The position numbers were made by a program, and so were the translations under genes. From JBDTOX01 sp039933015 (lineage in GTDB: Bacteria > Pseudomonadota > Gammaproteobacteria > Burkholderiales > Methylophilaceae): a DNA stretch of 55,427 nucleotides. Positions within the stretch are counted from its first letter, which is position 1, and the number at the start of each line of letters is the position of its first letter. Where the stretch lies: positions 1 through 55,427 of the forward strand of contig JBDTOX010000012.1 of assembly GCA_039933015.1 (NCBI GenBank), written 5' to 3'. The notes beneath the pieces were generated by a model, which ran no database searches, was not told where the DNA came from, and was given only the letters and a program-made list of their open reading frames with translations. This document shows, in pieces, positions 47,555 to 55,427 of the stretch.

Positions 47555-47794
47555 TTAACCAGCAACCGCGAACAGGATGTACATAGATACACCCACAGCG
47601 ATCATTGGAACCGCGTCAACCAGACCCATGACAATGAAGAATTGTGTACGCAGCAATGGAACCAGCTCTGGCTGGCGTGCAGCACCTTCAAGAAAACGAC
47701 CGCCAAGCATACCGATACCCAGGGCAGCACCTAGTGCACCCAAGCCCATCATGAGGGCACCAGCAACGTAGAGCAGCGCTTGTGACATTTCCAT
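47555..47794 (-). CDS. atpE: F1Fo ATP synthase c subunit
   Basis: 79 residues, a hairpin of two TM helices. The glycine-rich first helix (GALMMGLGALGAALGIGMLGG) and polar loop RQPE (40-43) are typical, and Asp60 in helix 2 is the proton carrier. The Na+-binding pattern of sodium-type c subunits is absent, so it is proton-coupled. Confidence 0.97.
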   Translation of the reverse strand: MEMSQALLYVAGALMMGLGALGAALGIGMLGGRFLEGAARQPELVPLLRTQFFIVMGLVDAVPMIAVGVSMYILFAVAG

Positions 47795-47853
47795 TTTTAT
47801 ACTCCTGTTAAATTAATATTAAAGTTAAAACTATTGAAACAAAATCGTTGCGA

Positions 47854-48735
47854 TCAGTGATGCTCCTGATGCGCCATATCCAGATAGACGATGGTCAACG
47901 TCATGAAGATGAAGGCTTGCAAGGTAATAATCAAAATATGGAATATCCCCCAGCCCAAGGACAGCAAAACCTGGGAACCGAAAAGCGTTGCGTGGCCGAA
48001 TGAAAAGCCCGCCCAGGCGCCACCCATCAATGCAATCAGGATGAAGATCATTTCGCCCGCATACATATTGCCGAATAGACGCAAGGATAGAGAAACAGGC
48101 TTGGCGAGGAGGTTAACGCCCTCAAGGAACAGATTGATCGGGACGAACAATGCCTGAACGATTGGATTTTCAACCCGGAACGGCATCAGCGACAACTCTC
48201 CCGCGAAGCCGCGAGCACCCTTTATTTTGAAACTGTAGTAAAGCACGATAAAAAACACTGCAATGGACATGCCGAAAGTAGCGTTAGGGTCTGTCGTTGG
48301 TACTATTTTAAAGTGGCTCAGACCGAACGTTTGCATCAGCAGCGGGAGATAATCGATAGGCAACAGATCCATCAGATTCATTAAGAAAATCCAAAGGAAA
48401 ATGGTCAGGGCCAGCGGCGCGACCACAGCGTTTCTACCAGAAAACGAACTACGCACGCTGGTATCAATGAATTCAATAATCCATTCCACGAAATTTTGCA
48501 GGCCTGTGGGCACGCCCGTCGTAGCTCGCTTAGCAACACGGCTAAACACAAATAGAAATGCAGCGCCCAGAAGCAGCGACATTATAAATGTATCCACATT
48601 CAGCGCCCAGAAACCCATTTCCTTGGCTTCCTGCGCGGTGTGTGCACAATGTAAATGCCCCTCCTGAATAGAACAGGTCAAATTCTGCAGGTGATGCTTG
48701 ATATATTCAGAAGAGGTTAAGGTTTCGTTCGACAT
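47854..48735 (-). CDS. atpB: F1Fo ATP synthase a subunit
   Basis: 293 residues, membrane stator with five or six TM helices. The essential Arg lies in SLSLRLFGNMYAGEMI. The N-terminal soluble stretch has a His/Cys-containing segment (LQNLTCSIQEGHLHCAHTAQ) typical of betaproteobacterial AtpB. Start ATG at 48735, 18 bp after atpI. Confidence 0.97.
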   Translation of the reverse strand: MSNETLTSSEYIKHHLQNLTCSIQEGHLHCAHTAQEAKEMGFWALNVDTFIMSLLLGAAFLFVFSRVAKRATTGVPTGLQNFVEWIIEFIDTSVRSSFSGRNAVVAPLALTIFLWIFLMNLMDLLPIDYLPLLMQTFGLSHFKIVPTTDPNATFGMSIAVFFIVLYYSFKIKGARGFAGELSLMPFRVENPIVQALFVPINLFLEGVNLLAKPVSLSLRLFGNMYAGEMIFILIALMGGAWAGFSFGHATLFGSQVLLSLGWGIFHILIITLQAFIFMTLTIVYLDMAHQEHH

Positions 48736-48753
48736 AGTTACTTAACAGTTTCT

Positions 48754-49161
48754 TTATTTAGATATTTCGCGCATTCCACGCATCAAGGGAACCAGTATTA
48801 ATCCAGCCTGGCCCACCACGAAACCCAGCAATATGGCGAGCGGTGCGAGATCTAATCGCATCATGCCGAACGCCAACAGCCCCAGGACAACAAAAAACCG
48901 CTCCAAAGCGGAACGGTACATTAATATTAAATGCCTATTTTCACTAATAGACCGATCATCGCCGAGCCGCATACGCCATTTGAGTAAGCACACATTCAAC
49001 AGGGCACAGCCACCGCCCCACAGCACGGATATTCCCGATTGGGAAGTATCCATGACGTAAACAACACCGGCACTAATTATTATTAGTGCTAGTTGCAACC
49101 CTATTATTTGCAGGGTCAGGGTCTGATGGCTTGCTGATGTTTTTTCTACGCCAAGCAGCAC
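48754..49161 (-). CDS. atpI: ATP synthase protein I
   Basis: 135 residues with four predicted TM helices. AtpI helps assemble the c-ring and/or handles Mg2+ and is dispensable. It is the least conserved member of the operon; its position first in the operon supports the call. The frame begins with GTG at 49161 and has only a weak AGG upstream. Confidence 0.85.
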   Translation of the reverse strand: MLLGVEKTSASHQTLTLQIIGLQLALIIISAGVVYVMDTSQSGISVLWGGGCALLNVCLLKWRMRLGDDRSISENRHLILMYRSALERFFVVLGLLAFGMMRLDLAPLAILLGFVVGQAGLILVPLMRGMREISK

Positions 49162-49347
49162 GAGATACTACCTATGAAATAGTGCAGTGTCAAACAAGGT
49201 TTATTACAGTGAATCATAGTTGAATGTATTGAATTGCTGTGTTTATGCGTAATGGATTTAATTAATCTGTTGTTAATCATTAGGCATGTTGTATGAAAAC
49301 TTCAATGGATCCCGTTTTTATGGCTTGCCTTCTGGCATTCTGCTCGA

Positions 49348-50202
49348 TCAGTGCGCTTCTACGCCCATGAGAGTCAATATGCCATCCAGCTGGTCAAGAT
49401 TTTTATACTCGATAACCAACTTTCCCGCGCCCTTGGTACTATGTTTGATACTGACTTTAGCGCCCACGCGATCAGCAGCCATTTCCTGCAGACGTAATAA
49501 ATCCCCGCTTGGTTTTGCCCGCGCGACTTTCTTGGCTGGATTAAGCTCATGATTGACCAGGCGTTCAGCCTCCCGTACCGACAACCCTTTTTGTGCGATC
49601 TGCTGCGCGGCCAATATTTGTTTGGCGCCCTCCAGACTCAGTAAAGCCCGCGCATGGCCCATATCGATCTGGCTGTGCATCAACATATCCTGCACTGGCA
49701 GCGACAGGTTAAGCAATCGCAGTAAATTGGTAACCGCAGTACGCGAACGGCCCACAGCTTCTGCCGCCACTTGATGCGTCATGGCAAATTCGTCAATCAG
49801 ACGTTTGATGCCTGAGGCTTCTTCCAGTGGATTCAGATTTTCACGCTGAATGTTCTCAATAAGCGCCATTGCCAAAGCAGATTCATCCGGGATTTCGCGC
49901 ACCAGCACCGGCACTTCATGCAGGCCAGCCAGCTGCGACGCTCGCCAGCGACGCTCGCCAGCAATAATCTCAAACCGCTCTGGAGCGACTTCACGCACGA
50001 GTATGGGCTGCATGATGCCTTGCGACTTGATGGAATCGGCAAGACTTGCCAGCGATTCCTGATCCATCTGTGTACGCGGCTGGTATTTGCCCGGCTGCAG
50101 CTGATCCACTTTAAGCATGCGTAGCGTATCTGGCTCAGCTGAGCCAACATCGCCAGCCAGCAACGCATCCAGGCCGCGACCTAAACCTTTTAGTTTTACC
50201 AT
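49348..50202 (-). CDS. parB: Chromosome-partitioning protein ParB
   Basis: 284 residues. The N-terminal motif LGRGLDALL is diagnostic for chromosomal ParB. The CTPase/ParB-N region contains GERRWRASQLAG (box II); the helix-turn-helix is HQVAAEAVGRSRTAVTNLLRLL; the C-terminus dimerises. It binds parS, spreads as a CTP-dependent clamp and directs origin segregation with ParA. The ATG at 50202 has AGGAG upstream, so the longer TTG start at 50208 is not used. 9 bp from parA. Confidence 0.97.
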   Translation of the reverse strand: MVKLKGLGRGLDALLAGDVGSAEPDTLRMLKVDQLQPGKYQPRTQMDQESLASLADSIKSQGIMQPILVREVAPERFEIIAGERRWRASQLAGLHEVPVLVREIPDESALAMALIENIQRENLNPLEEASGIKRLIDEFAMTHQVAAEAVGRSRTAVTNLLRLLNLSLPVQDMLMHSQIDMGHARALLSLEGAKQILAAQQIAQKGLSVREAERLVNHELNPAKKVARAKPSGDLLRLQEMAADRVGAKVSIKHSTKGAGKLVIEYKNLDQLDGILTLMGVEAH

Positions 50203-50211
50203 CCCCAACTC

Positions 50212-50997
<786 letters not shown>

Positions 50998-50999
50998 AA

Positions 51000-51632
51000 T
51001 TAGGTCGCATTCATCCTGTTAGATGACAGAAATACTAAATGCCGCTGAGCTGCCAGCCCGGGCACCTTTAAAGGTACGACTTGTGAAGGCTGTATTTTGA
51101 GTTGTGCCAGCTCTTCGTAAGGATAAACGCCTTTCATAGCCAACCATTGGGCGCCTGGCGCACACAAATGCTCGGTCAACACCACAAATTCGGCCAAGTC
51201 AGAAAATGCGCGTGAAATCACAACATCAAAAAGCTGTTCAGGCTGGTATTTTTCTACGCGGCCACAGACCACCTCAAGATTAGGCATATCCAATTCTGCC
51301 TTGGCCTGACGCATGAAACTGGCCTTCTTATGGCTGGAATCCATCACTGTCACTTGCAAATCGGGCAGACATAAAGCCAGTGGAATACCAGGCAGGCCTG
51401 CGCCACTGCCCACGTCCAACAAGCGCTTGGCCTGAATATAGGGCAATACCGAGAGACTATCCAGTAGATGCAAGGCCACCATATCTTCGGGATCGCGCAC
51501 CGCAGTCAAGTTGTGTACCTTATTCCACTTTTGCAGCAACGCCAGATAATCCAGTAATTTTTGGCGTACATTTTCAGGCAGACTGAGCGCGGCTTGTTGC
51601 AAGCCCTGTTCCAACTTGACTTGTAAGCTCAT
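51000..51632 (-). CDS. rsmG: 16S rRNA (guanine-527-N7) methyltransferase RsmG
   Basis: 210 residues, Rossmann-type SAM methyltransferase. It modifies G527 of 16S rRNA in the decoding region; loss gives mild streptomycin resistance. The SAM loop is LLDVGSGAGLPGIPLAL (from ~71), followed by VTVMDSSHKKASFMRQ. Its ATG overlaps the mnmG stop (ATGA), as is typical of gidA-gidB pairs. Confidence 0.97.
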   Translation of the reverse strand: MSLQVKLEQGLQQAALSLPENVRQKLLDYLALLQKWNKVHNLTAVRDPEDMVALHLLDSLSVLPYIQAKRLLDVGSGAGLPGIPLALCLPDLQVTVMDSSHKKASFMRQAKAELDMPNLEVVCGRVEKYQPEQLFDVVISRAFSDLAEFVVLTEHLCAPGAQWLAMKGVYPYEELAQLKIQPSQVVPLKVPGLAAQRHLVFLSSNRMNAT

Positions 51633-53554
51633 GCAGCTTTTTCCGGTGTCTTAGCTGCGGTCTTGGTACGACTTTTACGCTTGAGGTATACCAGCAGCAG
51701 AGAGATTGCCGCAGGAGTAATGCCCGAAATGCGCCCGGCTTGACCAATAGTTTGTGGGCGCTGCGCGCCAAGTTTTTGTTGTGCCTCGATAGAAAGGCCG
51801 TGTACATCGCGGTAATCCATATCCGTAGGTAATTTCGTGTTTTCATTTTCGCGCTGCCGATCGACTTCTTCTTGTTGCCGGTCAATATAGCCCTGATATT
51901 TAGCCGCAATTTCTAGCTGCTGACGTACCTGCTGGTCAACTTCACCCGTACCCGCTGCGCCTTCTCCCGCAATAGGCAAGCTCAGCAGCGCCTCATAGCT
52001 GACTTCCGGGCGGCGCAATAATTCGAACAGGGAATATTCATGCTCGATAGTCTTGCCCAGCACACGCAAGGCTTGTTCTTGCGGCAAGGTGGCAGGCTGC
52101 ACAAAAGTGCGCTTCAGGCGCTCCTGTTCGCGCATAATGGCCTCCTGCTTACGAGAGAAAGCCTCCCAGCGTACATCATCTACCAAGCCAATTTTGCGGC
52201 CTGCTTCAGTCAGGCGCATATCAGCATTATCTTCACGCAGCATCAGACGATACTCCGCGCGGCTGGTAAACATACGATAGGGCTCGGTCACTCCACTTGT
52301 TATCAGGTCATCCACCAATACACCCAAATAAGCCTGCTCACGGCCTGGACACCAGCTTTCTTCCTCAGACGTATAAAGTGCTGCATTGGCCCCAGCCAGC
52401 AAACCTTGCGCACCCGCCTCTTCATAACCAGTGGTGCCATTAATTTGGCCGGCGAAAAACAAGCCTTGTACCGCCTTGGTTTCCAGCGAGTTTTTCAAAC
52501 CACGCGGATCGTAATAATCGTATTCGATCGCATAGCCAGGGCGCAGGATATGCGCGTTTTCCAAGCCACGGATGGAGCGTACCAATTGATATTGAATATC
52601 AAACGGCAAACTGGTTGAAATACCATTCGGATAAATTTCGTTGGTAGTCAGGCCTTCTGGTTCCAGAAAAACCTGGTGCGATTCCTTGTCTGCAAAACGA
52701 TGAATCTTGTCCTCCACGGACGGACAGTAACGCGGACCAACCCCTTCAATCACGCCGGTATACATGGGCGAGCGGTCCAGACCGCTTCTAATTATTTCGT
52801 GGGTTTTTTCGTTGGTATGCGTAATCCAGCACGGCAGCTGAGCAGGGTGCTGCTCAACGCGCCCAAGGAAAGAAAACACCGGCACCGGATTATCCCCGGG
52901 CTGCTCTTCCATCACAGAATAATCAATGGTGCGGCCATCAATACGCGGCGGTGTGCCAGTTTTCAAGCGCCCGGCAGGCAAGCCAATCTCCCGCAAACGT
53001 GCAGCAAGCGAGATTGCCGGAGGATCGCCGGCGCGGCCAGCTTGATAATTAGCAAGCCCGACATGCACCAAACCAGCCAGGAAGGTGCCTGCGGTCAGCA
53101 CAACCGCTTTCGATTCAAACCTTATGCCAAGCTGCGTAGCCACACCAGCCACGCGCTCGCCATCCAGGACAATGTCGTCCACCGCCTGCTGGAACAACCA
53201 CAGGTTAGGCTGATTCTCCAGACGGCGGCGAATCGCCGCCTTGTATAACAAGCGGTCCGCCTGTGCGCGCGTAGCGCGCACGGCCGGGCCTTTACTGGAA
53301 TTAAGTATACGGAACTGAATGCCAGCTTCATCTGTTGCAGCGGCCATAGCGCCGCCCAGAGCATCCACCTCTTTGACCAAATGTCCCTTGCCAATGCCGC
53401 CAATAGAGGGATTGCAAGACATTTGCCCCAAAGTTTCGATGTTGTGCGTCAGTAGCAAGGTTTTGCGACCCATGCGCGCGCTGGCCAGCGCAGCTTCGGT
53501 GCCTGCATGGCCGCCGCCAACGACGATAACATCAAATTTTTCAGGGAATTGCAT
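51629..53554 (-). CDS. mnmG: tRNA uridine-5-carboxymethylaminomethyl modification enzyme MnmG
   Basis: 641 residues, FAD-dependent. With MnmE (not in this window) it modifies the wobble uridine of certain tRNAs. The FAD motif GGGHAGTEAA (13-22), the redox-active segment GQMSCNPSIGGIGKGHL and the C-terminal tRNA-binding region (GRISGITPAAISLLLVYLK) are intact. The final ~15 residues (RKSRTKTAAKTPEKAA) are a basic extension. Start ATG at 53554; parS lies 76 bp upstream. Confidence 0.98.
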   Translation of the reverse strand: MQFPEKFDVIVVGGGHAGTEAALASARMGRKTLLLTHNIETLGQMSCNPSIGGIGKGHLVKEVDALGGAMAAATDEAGIQFRILNSSKGPAVRATRAQADRLLYKAAIRRRLENQPNLWLFQQAVDDIVLDGERVAGVATQLGIRFESKAVVLTAGTFLAGLVHVGLANYQAGRAGDPPAISLAARLREIGLPAGRLKTGTPPRIDGRTIDYSVMEEQPGDNPVPVFSFLGRVEQHPAQLPCWITHTNEKTHEIIRSGLDRSPMYTGVIEGVGPRYCPSVEDKIHRFADKESHQVFLEPEGLTTNEIYPNGISTSLPFDIQYQLVRSIRGLENAHILRPGYAIEYDYYDPRGLKNSLETKAVQGLFFAGQINGTTGYEEAGAQGLLAGANAALYTSEEESWCPGREQAYLGVLVDDLITSGVTEPYRMFTSRAEYRLMLREDNADMRLTEAGRKIGLVDDVRWEAFSRKQEAIMREQERLKRTFVQPATLPQEQALRVLGKTIEHEYSLFELLRRPEVSYEALLSLPIAGEGAAGTGEVDQQVRQQLEIAAKYQGYIDRQQEEVDRQRENENTKLPTDMDYRDVHGLSIEAQQKLGAQRPQTIGQAGRISGITPAAISLLLVYLKRKSRTKTAAKTPEKAA

Positions 53555-53629
53555 GTAATTGACAACTTGCTGACTACAAGGCTGCTTATATTACTGCAAA
53601 GCGATGTTTACGTCATGTGGAAATAGGTA

Positions 53630-53645
53630 TGTTTCACGTGAAACC
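53630..53645. promoter_or_regulatory. parS centromere site for ParB
   Basis: TGTTTCACGTGAAACC matches the bacterial parS consensus (TGTTNCACGTGAAACA) at 15 of 16 positions; the inner 14 bp form a perfect palindrome. Its place beside mnmG-rsmG-parA-parB fits a native ParB loading site near oriC. Confidence 0.93.
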
Positions 53646-53766
53646 TCTCGCGTTCTCACAAAATAATAAATAGCACGGTTGTTAGATTAGTGCTTATCGT
53701 GGCTTTTTTGTACCATGCTTAATTGTTGTAAAAAATATATAAATTAGGAGCTGTAGTAGATAAGCA

Positions 53767-54239
53767 CTAAATTGCAGCCCACTCCTTCAGTATTTTCAGT
53801 TGTTGTTTAGGCGTTCCGTAATTAAACCTGAATTCGCATTCCTTGAGGAATAGCGGAAACGATACTTTCGGAATGCCGTTGTATTTCCTCAACACACGCT
53901 TGGCCTGATTCCAGAAGTTCTCAATGCCATTGATGTGGTTTTTGCCTCTTGCAAACATGGCCGAGTGATTGATCCTTTCATGGTAAAAATCACTCACGTC
54001 CAGCGCGTTATAGCTACAATAACAATCCGTGTACACGATGCTGTAGGCACGATCTTTCTTGCGATGAGCGGTAGCAGCGTCTCGGTCCTGGTATCGTTCA
54101 CTACCTTGGTGAACACCTTGCCGCCACGTTGCAGAATACCGAAGGCGGCAACCTTCCCGGCAGCCCCACGACCACGTTTCCCTTTACGTACTCCACCGAA
54201 GTAAGAGGTGGGCCCGTTTAGTTGGGCAGAATGTTTCAT
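53767..54239 (-). pseudogene. Decayed IS1595 (ISXO2-like) transposase
   Basis: Two frames of one DDE-type transposase. 53994-54239 carries YFGGVRKGKRGRGAAGKVAAFGILQRGGKVFTKV, and 53767-54036 carries MYTDCYCSYNALDVSDFYHERINHS and NHINGIENFWNQAKRVLRKYNG. The join is a frameshift around 54045-54060, where the sequence could read RAYSIVYTD. The N-terminal zinc region is gone, and the short LNGPTSYFGG replaces the usual (E)xDExYFGG, so a catalytic Asp is missing. It is therefore inactive. It abuts the IS3 element. Confidence 0.85.
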
Positions 54240-54268
54240 GTTTTAAGTGAAGTGCCTTGCGATTCTGC

Positions 54269-55102
54269 CTAAGCTGCCTTGGGGTACGGCAGCAGGTTTC
54301 TAAAGTAAAACTCATCCGGTGTCTGCCGGTCAAGCGAACTGTGCGGGAGTTGCTGGTTGTATCTGGTGATGTAGCGCCCCAATCCCAGTTTGGCTGCCGT
54401 CACGCTGTCGTAGGCATGCAGATAGACTTCCTCGTACTTGATCGAGCGCCATAACCGTTCCGCGAAGACGTTATCCCGCCAGCAGCCCTTGCCATCCATG
54501 CTGATCCTGATGCCGTTGTCTTTCAGCAATCCGGTGAATTCCTGACTAGTGAACTGGCAACCCTGATCGGTGTTGAAGATTTCCGGTGTGCCGTATTTGT
54601 GCATGGCGTCCGTCACCGCTTCGATGCAGAAGTCGGTCGTGAGCGTATTGGATAACCGCAAGGCCAGCACCCGTCGGCTGGCCCAATCCACCACGGCAAA
54701 CAGATAGACAAAACCGTGCTTCATCGGAATGTAGGTGATGTCAGCCGCCCAGACGTGGTTCGGTCGGGTGATCGTGAGGTTGCGCAGCAAGCAGGGATAG
54801 ACCAGATGCCTGGGGTGCTTCTTGCTGACATTGGGTTTCCGGTAGAGGGCCTCTATCTCCATGCGCTTCATCAGCCTCCTGATGCGTTTGCGCCCGATGT
54901 CTGGATAATCTCCCCGGCGCAGGCGATCACGTAGCATGCGGCTGCCGGCATAGGGATGTTCCAGATGCAGTTCATCGATGCAGCGCATCAGCACCAGATC
55001 AGCGTCCGAGACTGGAGCTGACTGGTAATAAGCCGTGGAGCGTGGTAGTTCCAGTATCTGGCATTGCTGGACAACCGGTAGCTTGTTGGTTCGGTCTATC
55101 AT
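54269..55102 (-). CDS. IS3-family transposase OrfB (DDE integrase domain)
   Basis: 277 residues. N-terminal HTH_21-like region (ELPRSTAYYQ, YPDIGRKRIRRLMKRM) then the rve core. The DD(35)E triad is Asp121 in WAADITYIP, Asp179 in FNTDQGCQF and Glu215 in NVFAERLWRS, all in place. It starts at ATG 55102, overlapping the orfA stop by 4 nt, and is in the -1 frame. It is most probably made mainly as the OrfAB fusion through the slippery site at 55144-55150. Confidence 0.94.
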   Translation of the reverse strand: MIDRTNKLPVVQQCQILELPRSTAYYQSAPVSDADLVLMRCIDELHLEHPYAGSRMLRDRLRRGDYPDIGRKRIRRLMKRMEIEALYRKPNVSKKHPRHLVYPCLLRNLTITRPNHVWAADITYIPMKHGFVYLFAVVDWASRRVLALRLSNTLTTDFCIEAVTDAMHKYGTPEIFNTDQGCQFTSQEFTGLLKDNGIRISMDGKGCWRDNVFAERLWRSIKYEEVYLHAYDSVTAAKLGLGRYITRYNQQLPHSSLDRQTPDEFYFRNLLPYPKAA

Positions 55103-55398
55103 CGCCTTGCGCTCAGCATTCCCGCCTTGATGAGTGCGCTTTCTAAAAAATTATTCTCCAGAGACAACTGTCCGATCTTGGCGTGCATGGATTTGATGTC
55201 GGGTTCCGGCGATTTGGATTTGGCGCCGCCAAATACGTCGGCAGCGTGCTGTTGCAGTTGCTGCTTCCATTCGGTGATCTGGTTGGGATGAACCTCAAAT
55301 TCACTCGCCAATTCCGCCAGCGTCTTGTCGCCTTTAATCGCCGCCAGTGCCACCTTGGCCTTAAAGGCTGCTGCGTGGGTTCTTCTCGTACGTTTCAT
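55099..55398 (-). CDS. IS3-family transposase OrfA (helix-turn-helix)
   Basis: 99 residues. HTH_Tnp_1 domain at the N-terminus (FKAKVALAAIKGDKTLAELASEFEVHPNQITEWKQQL) binds the element ends; the C-terminal half is a leucine-zipper-like coil (MHAKIGQLSLENNFLESALIKAG). AGGAG lies 8 bp before the ATG at 55398. The zero-frame codons 84-85 (TTT TTA) are the slippery codons for the fusion. Confidence 0.94.
   Translation of the reverse strand: MKRTRRTHAAAFKAKVALAAIKGDKTLAELASEFEVHPNQITEWKQQLQQHAADVFGGAKSKSPEPDIKSMHAKIGQLSLENNFLESALIKAGMLSARR
55144..55150 (-). other. Programmed -1 frameshift heptamer in orfA
   Basis: On the minus strand T TTT TTA is in the correct zero frame (AAT|TTT|TTA, codons 83-85). 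The -1 frame is open with no stop from here to the orfB ATG, 15 codons on. Downstream, GCGC-AC-TCA can pair with TGA-GCGC to form a stem with a two-base bulge. Confidence 0.75.
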
Positions 55399-55427
55399 GG
55401 CCTTGCTCCTCTTGTTTCCGCCATCTT

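Larger units (their letters stand above)
54248..55427 (-). mobile_element. IS3-family insertion sequence, cut by the window edge
   Basis: Contains orfA and orfB in the -1 frame, as in all IS3 elements. The left end is probably at TGAAGTGCC (54248-54256), which begins with the TG of IS3 ends; the matching right end should lie beyond 55427, so the boundary is not proven. Both ORFs look intact, so it may be active. Subgroup not determined. Confidence 0.8.

Noticed and set aside
53555..53766. Possible oriC next to mnmG
   Set aside because: No DnaA-box cluster (TTATCCACA type) is visible in this gap; only the parS site is supported.

Overview
The window looks like one contiguous piece of a betaproteobacterial chromosome, most probably from the order Nitrosomonadales (Methylophilaceae/Gallionellaceae-like). 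This is inferred from gene order and protein character: mnmG-rsmG-parA-parB-atpIBEFHAGDC-glmU-glmS in one direction, a rubredoxin/thiD/thiE/hemL block, and a SPOR protein/dsbA/SDR block after argS. Almost every gene is a chromosomal housekeeping gene; phage genes, CRISPR arrays and large islands are absent.

Layout. 1-6464: a truncated Mut7-C RNase-fold gene, a DUF1993 gene, an SUV3-like RNA helicase, a secreted serine protease with TPR repeats, malate:quinone oxidoreductase (mqo), a cold-shock protein with a long leader, and a small zinc-ribbon protein. 6512-11316: an MFS exporter, a ferritin-like DUF455 protein, a YqiA-type esterase and a 2OG-Fe(II) dioxygenase on the minus strand, then lplT on the plus strand. 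11445-17402: mltA, apaG, thiG, thiS and rubredoxin (minus), tRNA-Gly(CCC), and overlapping thiD-thiE-hemL (plus). 17609-24849: gltB-gltD (glutamate synthase) and hemE. 24892-26471: a small AT-rich accessory patch with a DEDDh exonuclease and a higBA toxin-antitoxin pair. 26529-34845: priA, argS, a SPOR protein, dsbA, an SDR, dodecin and ettA. 35180-37990: a membrane diguanylate cyclase and an OpgB/LTA-synthase-like phosphoglycerol transferase.

38433-53554 is one long co-directional block: glmS, glmU, the complete F1Fo ATP synthase operon (nine genes), parB, parA, rsmG and mnmG. A near-perfect parS site lies 76 bp upstream of mnmG, so the right end of the window is probably close to the replication origin. 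That end carries a decayed IS1595/ISXO2-like transposase and, beside it, an IS3-family element that runs to the window edge. The IS3 element has a clear U UUU UUA slippery heptamer in frame.

How the genes work together: ThiS/ThiG, ThiD and ThiE supply the two halves of thiamine phosphate and join them. HemL and HemE are early and middle steps of tetrapyrrole synthesis. GltBD assimilates ammonia, and GlmS/GlmU turn glutamine and fructose-6-phosphate into UDP-GlcNAc. MltA, the SPOR protein and OpgB act on the envelope. I found no convincing new multi-gene system. The features most worth a second look are two unexplained intergenic frames (34898-35119 and 38172-38446), the higBA operator/promoter, the IS3 recoding site, the parS site and the CTCTGTG repeat before hemE. 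I searched by eye for THI-box (TPP riboswitch) motifs upstream of thiS and thiD and saw none.
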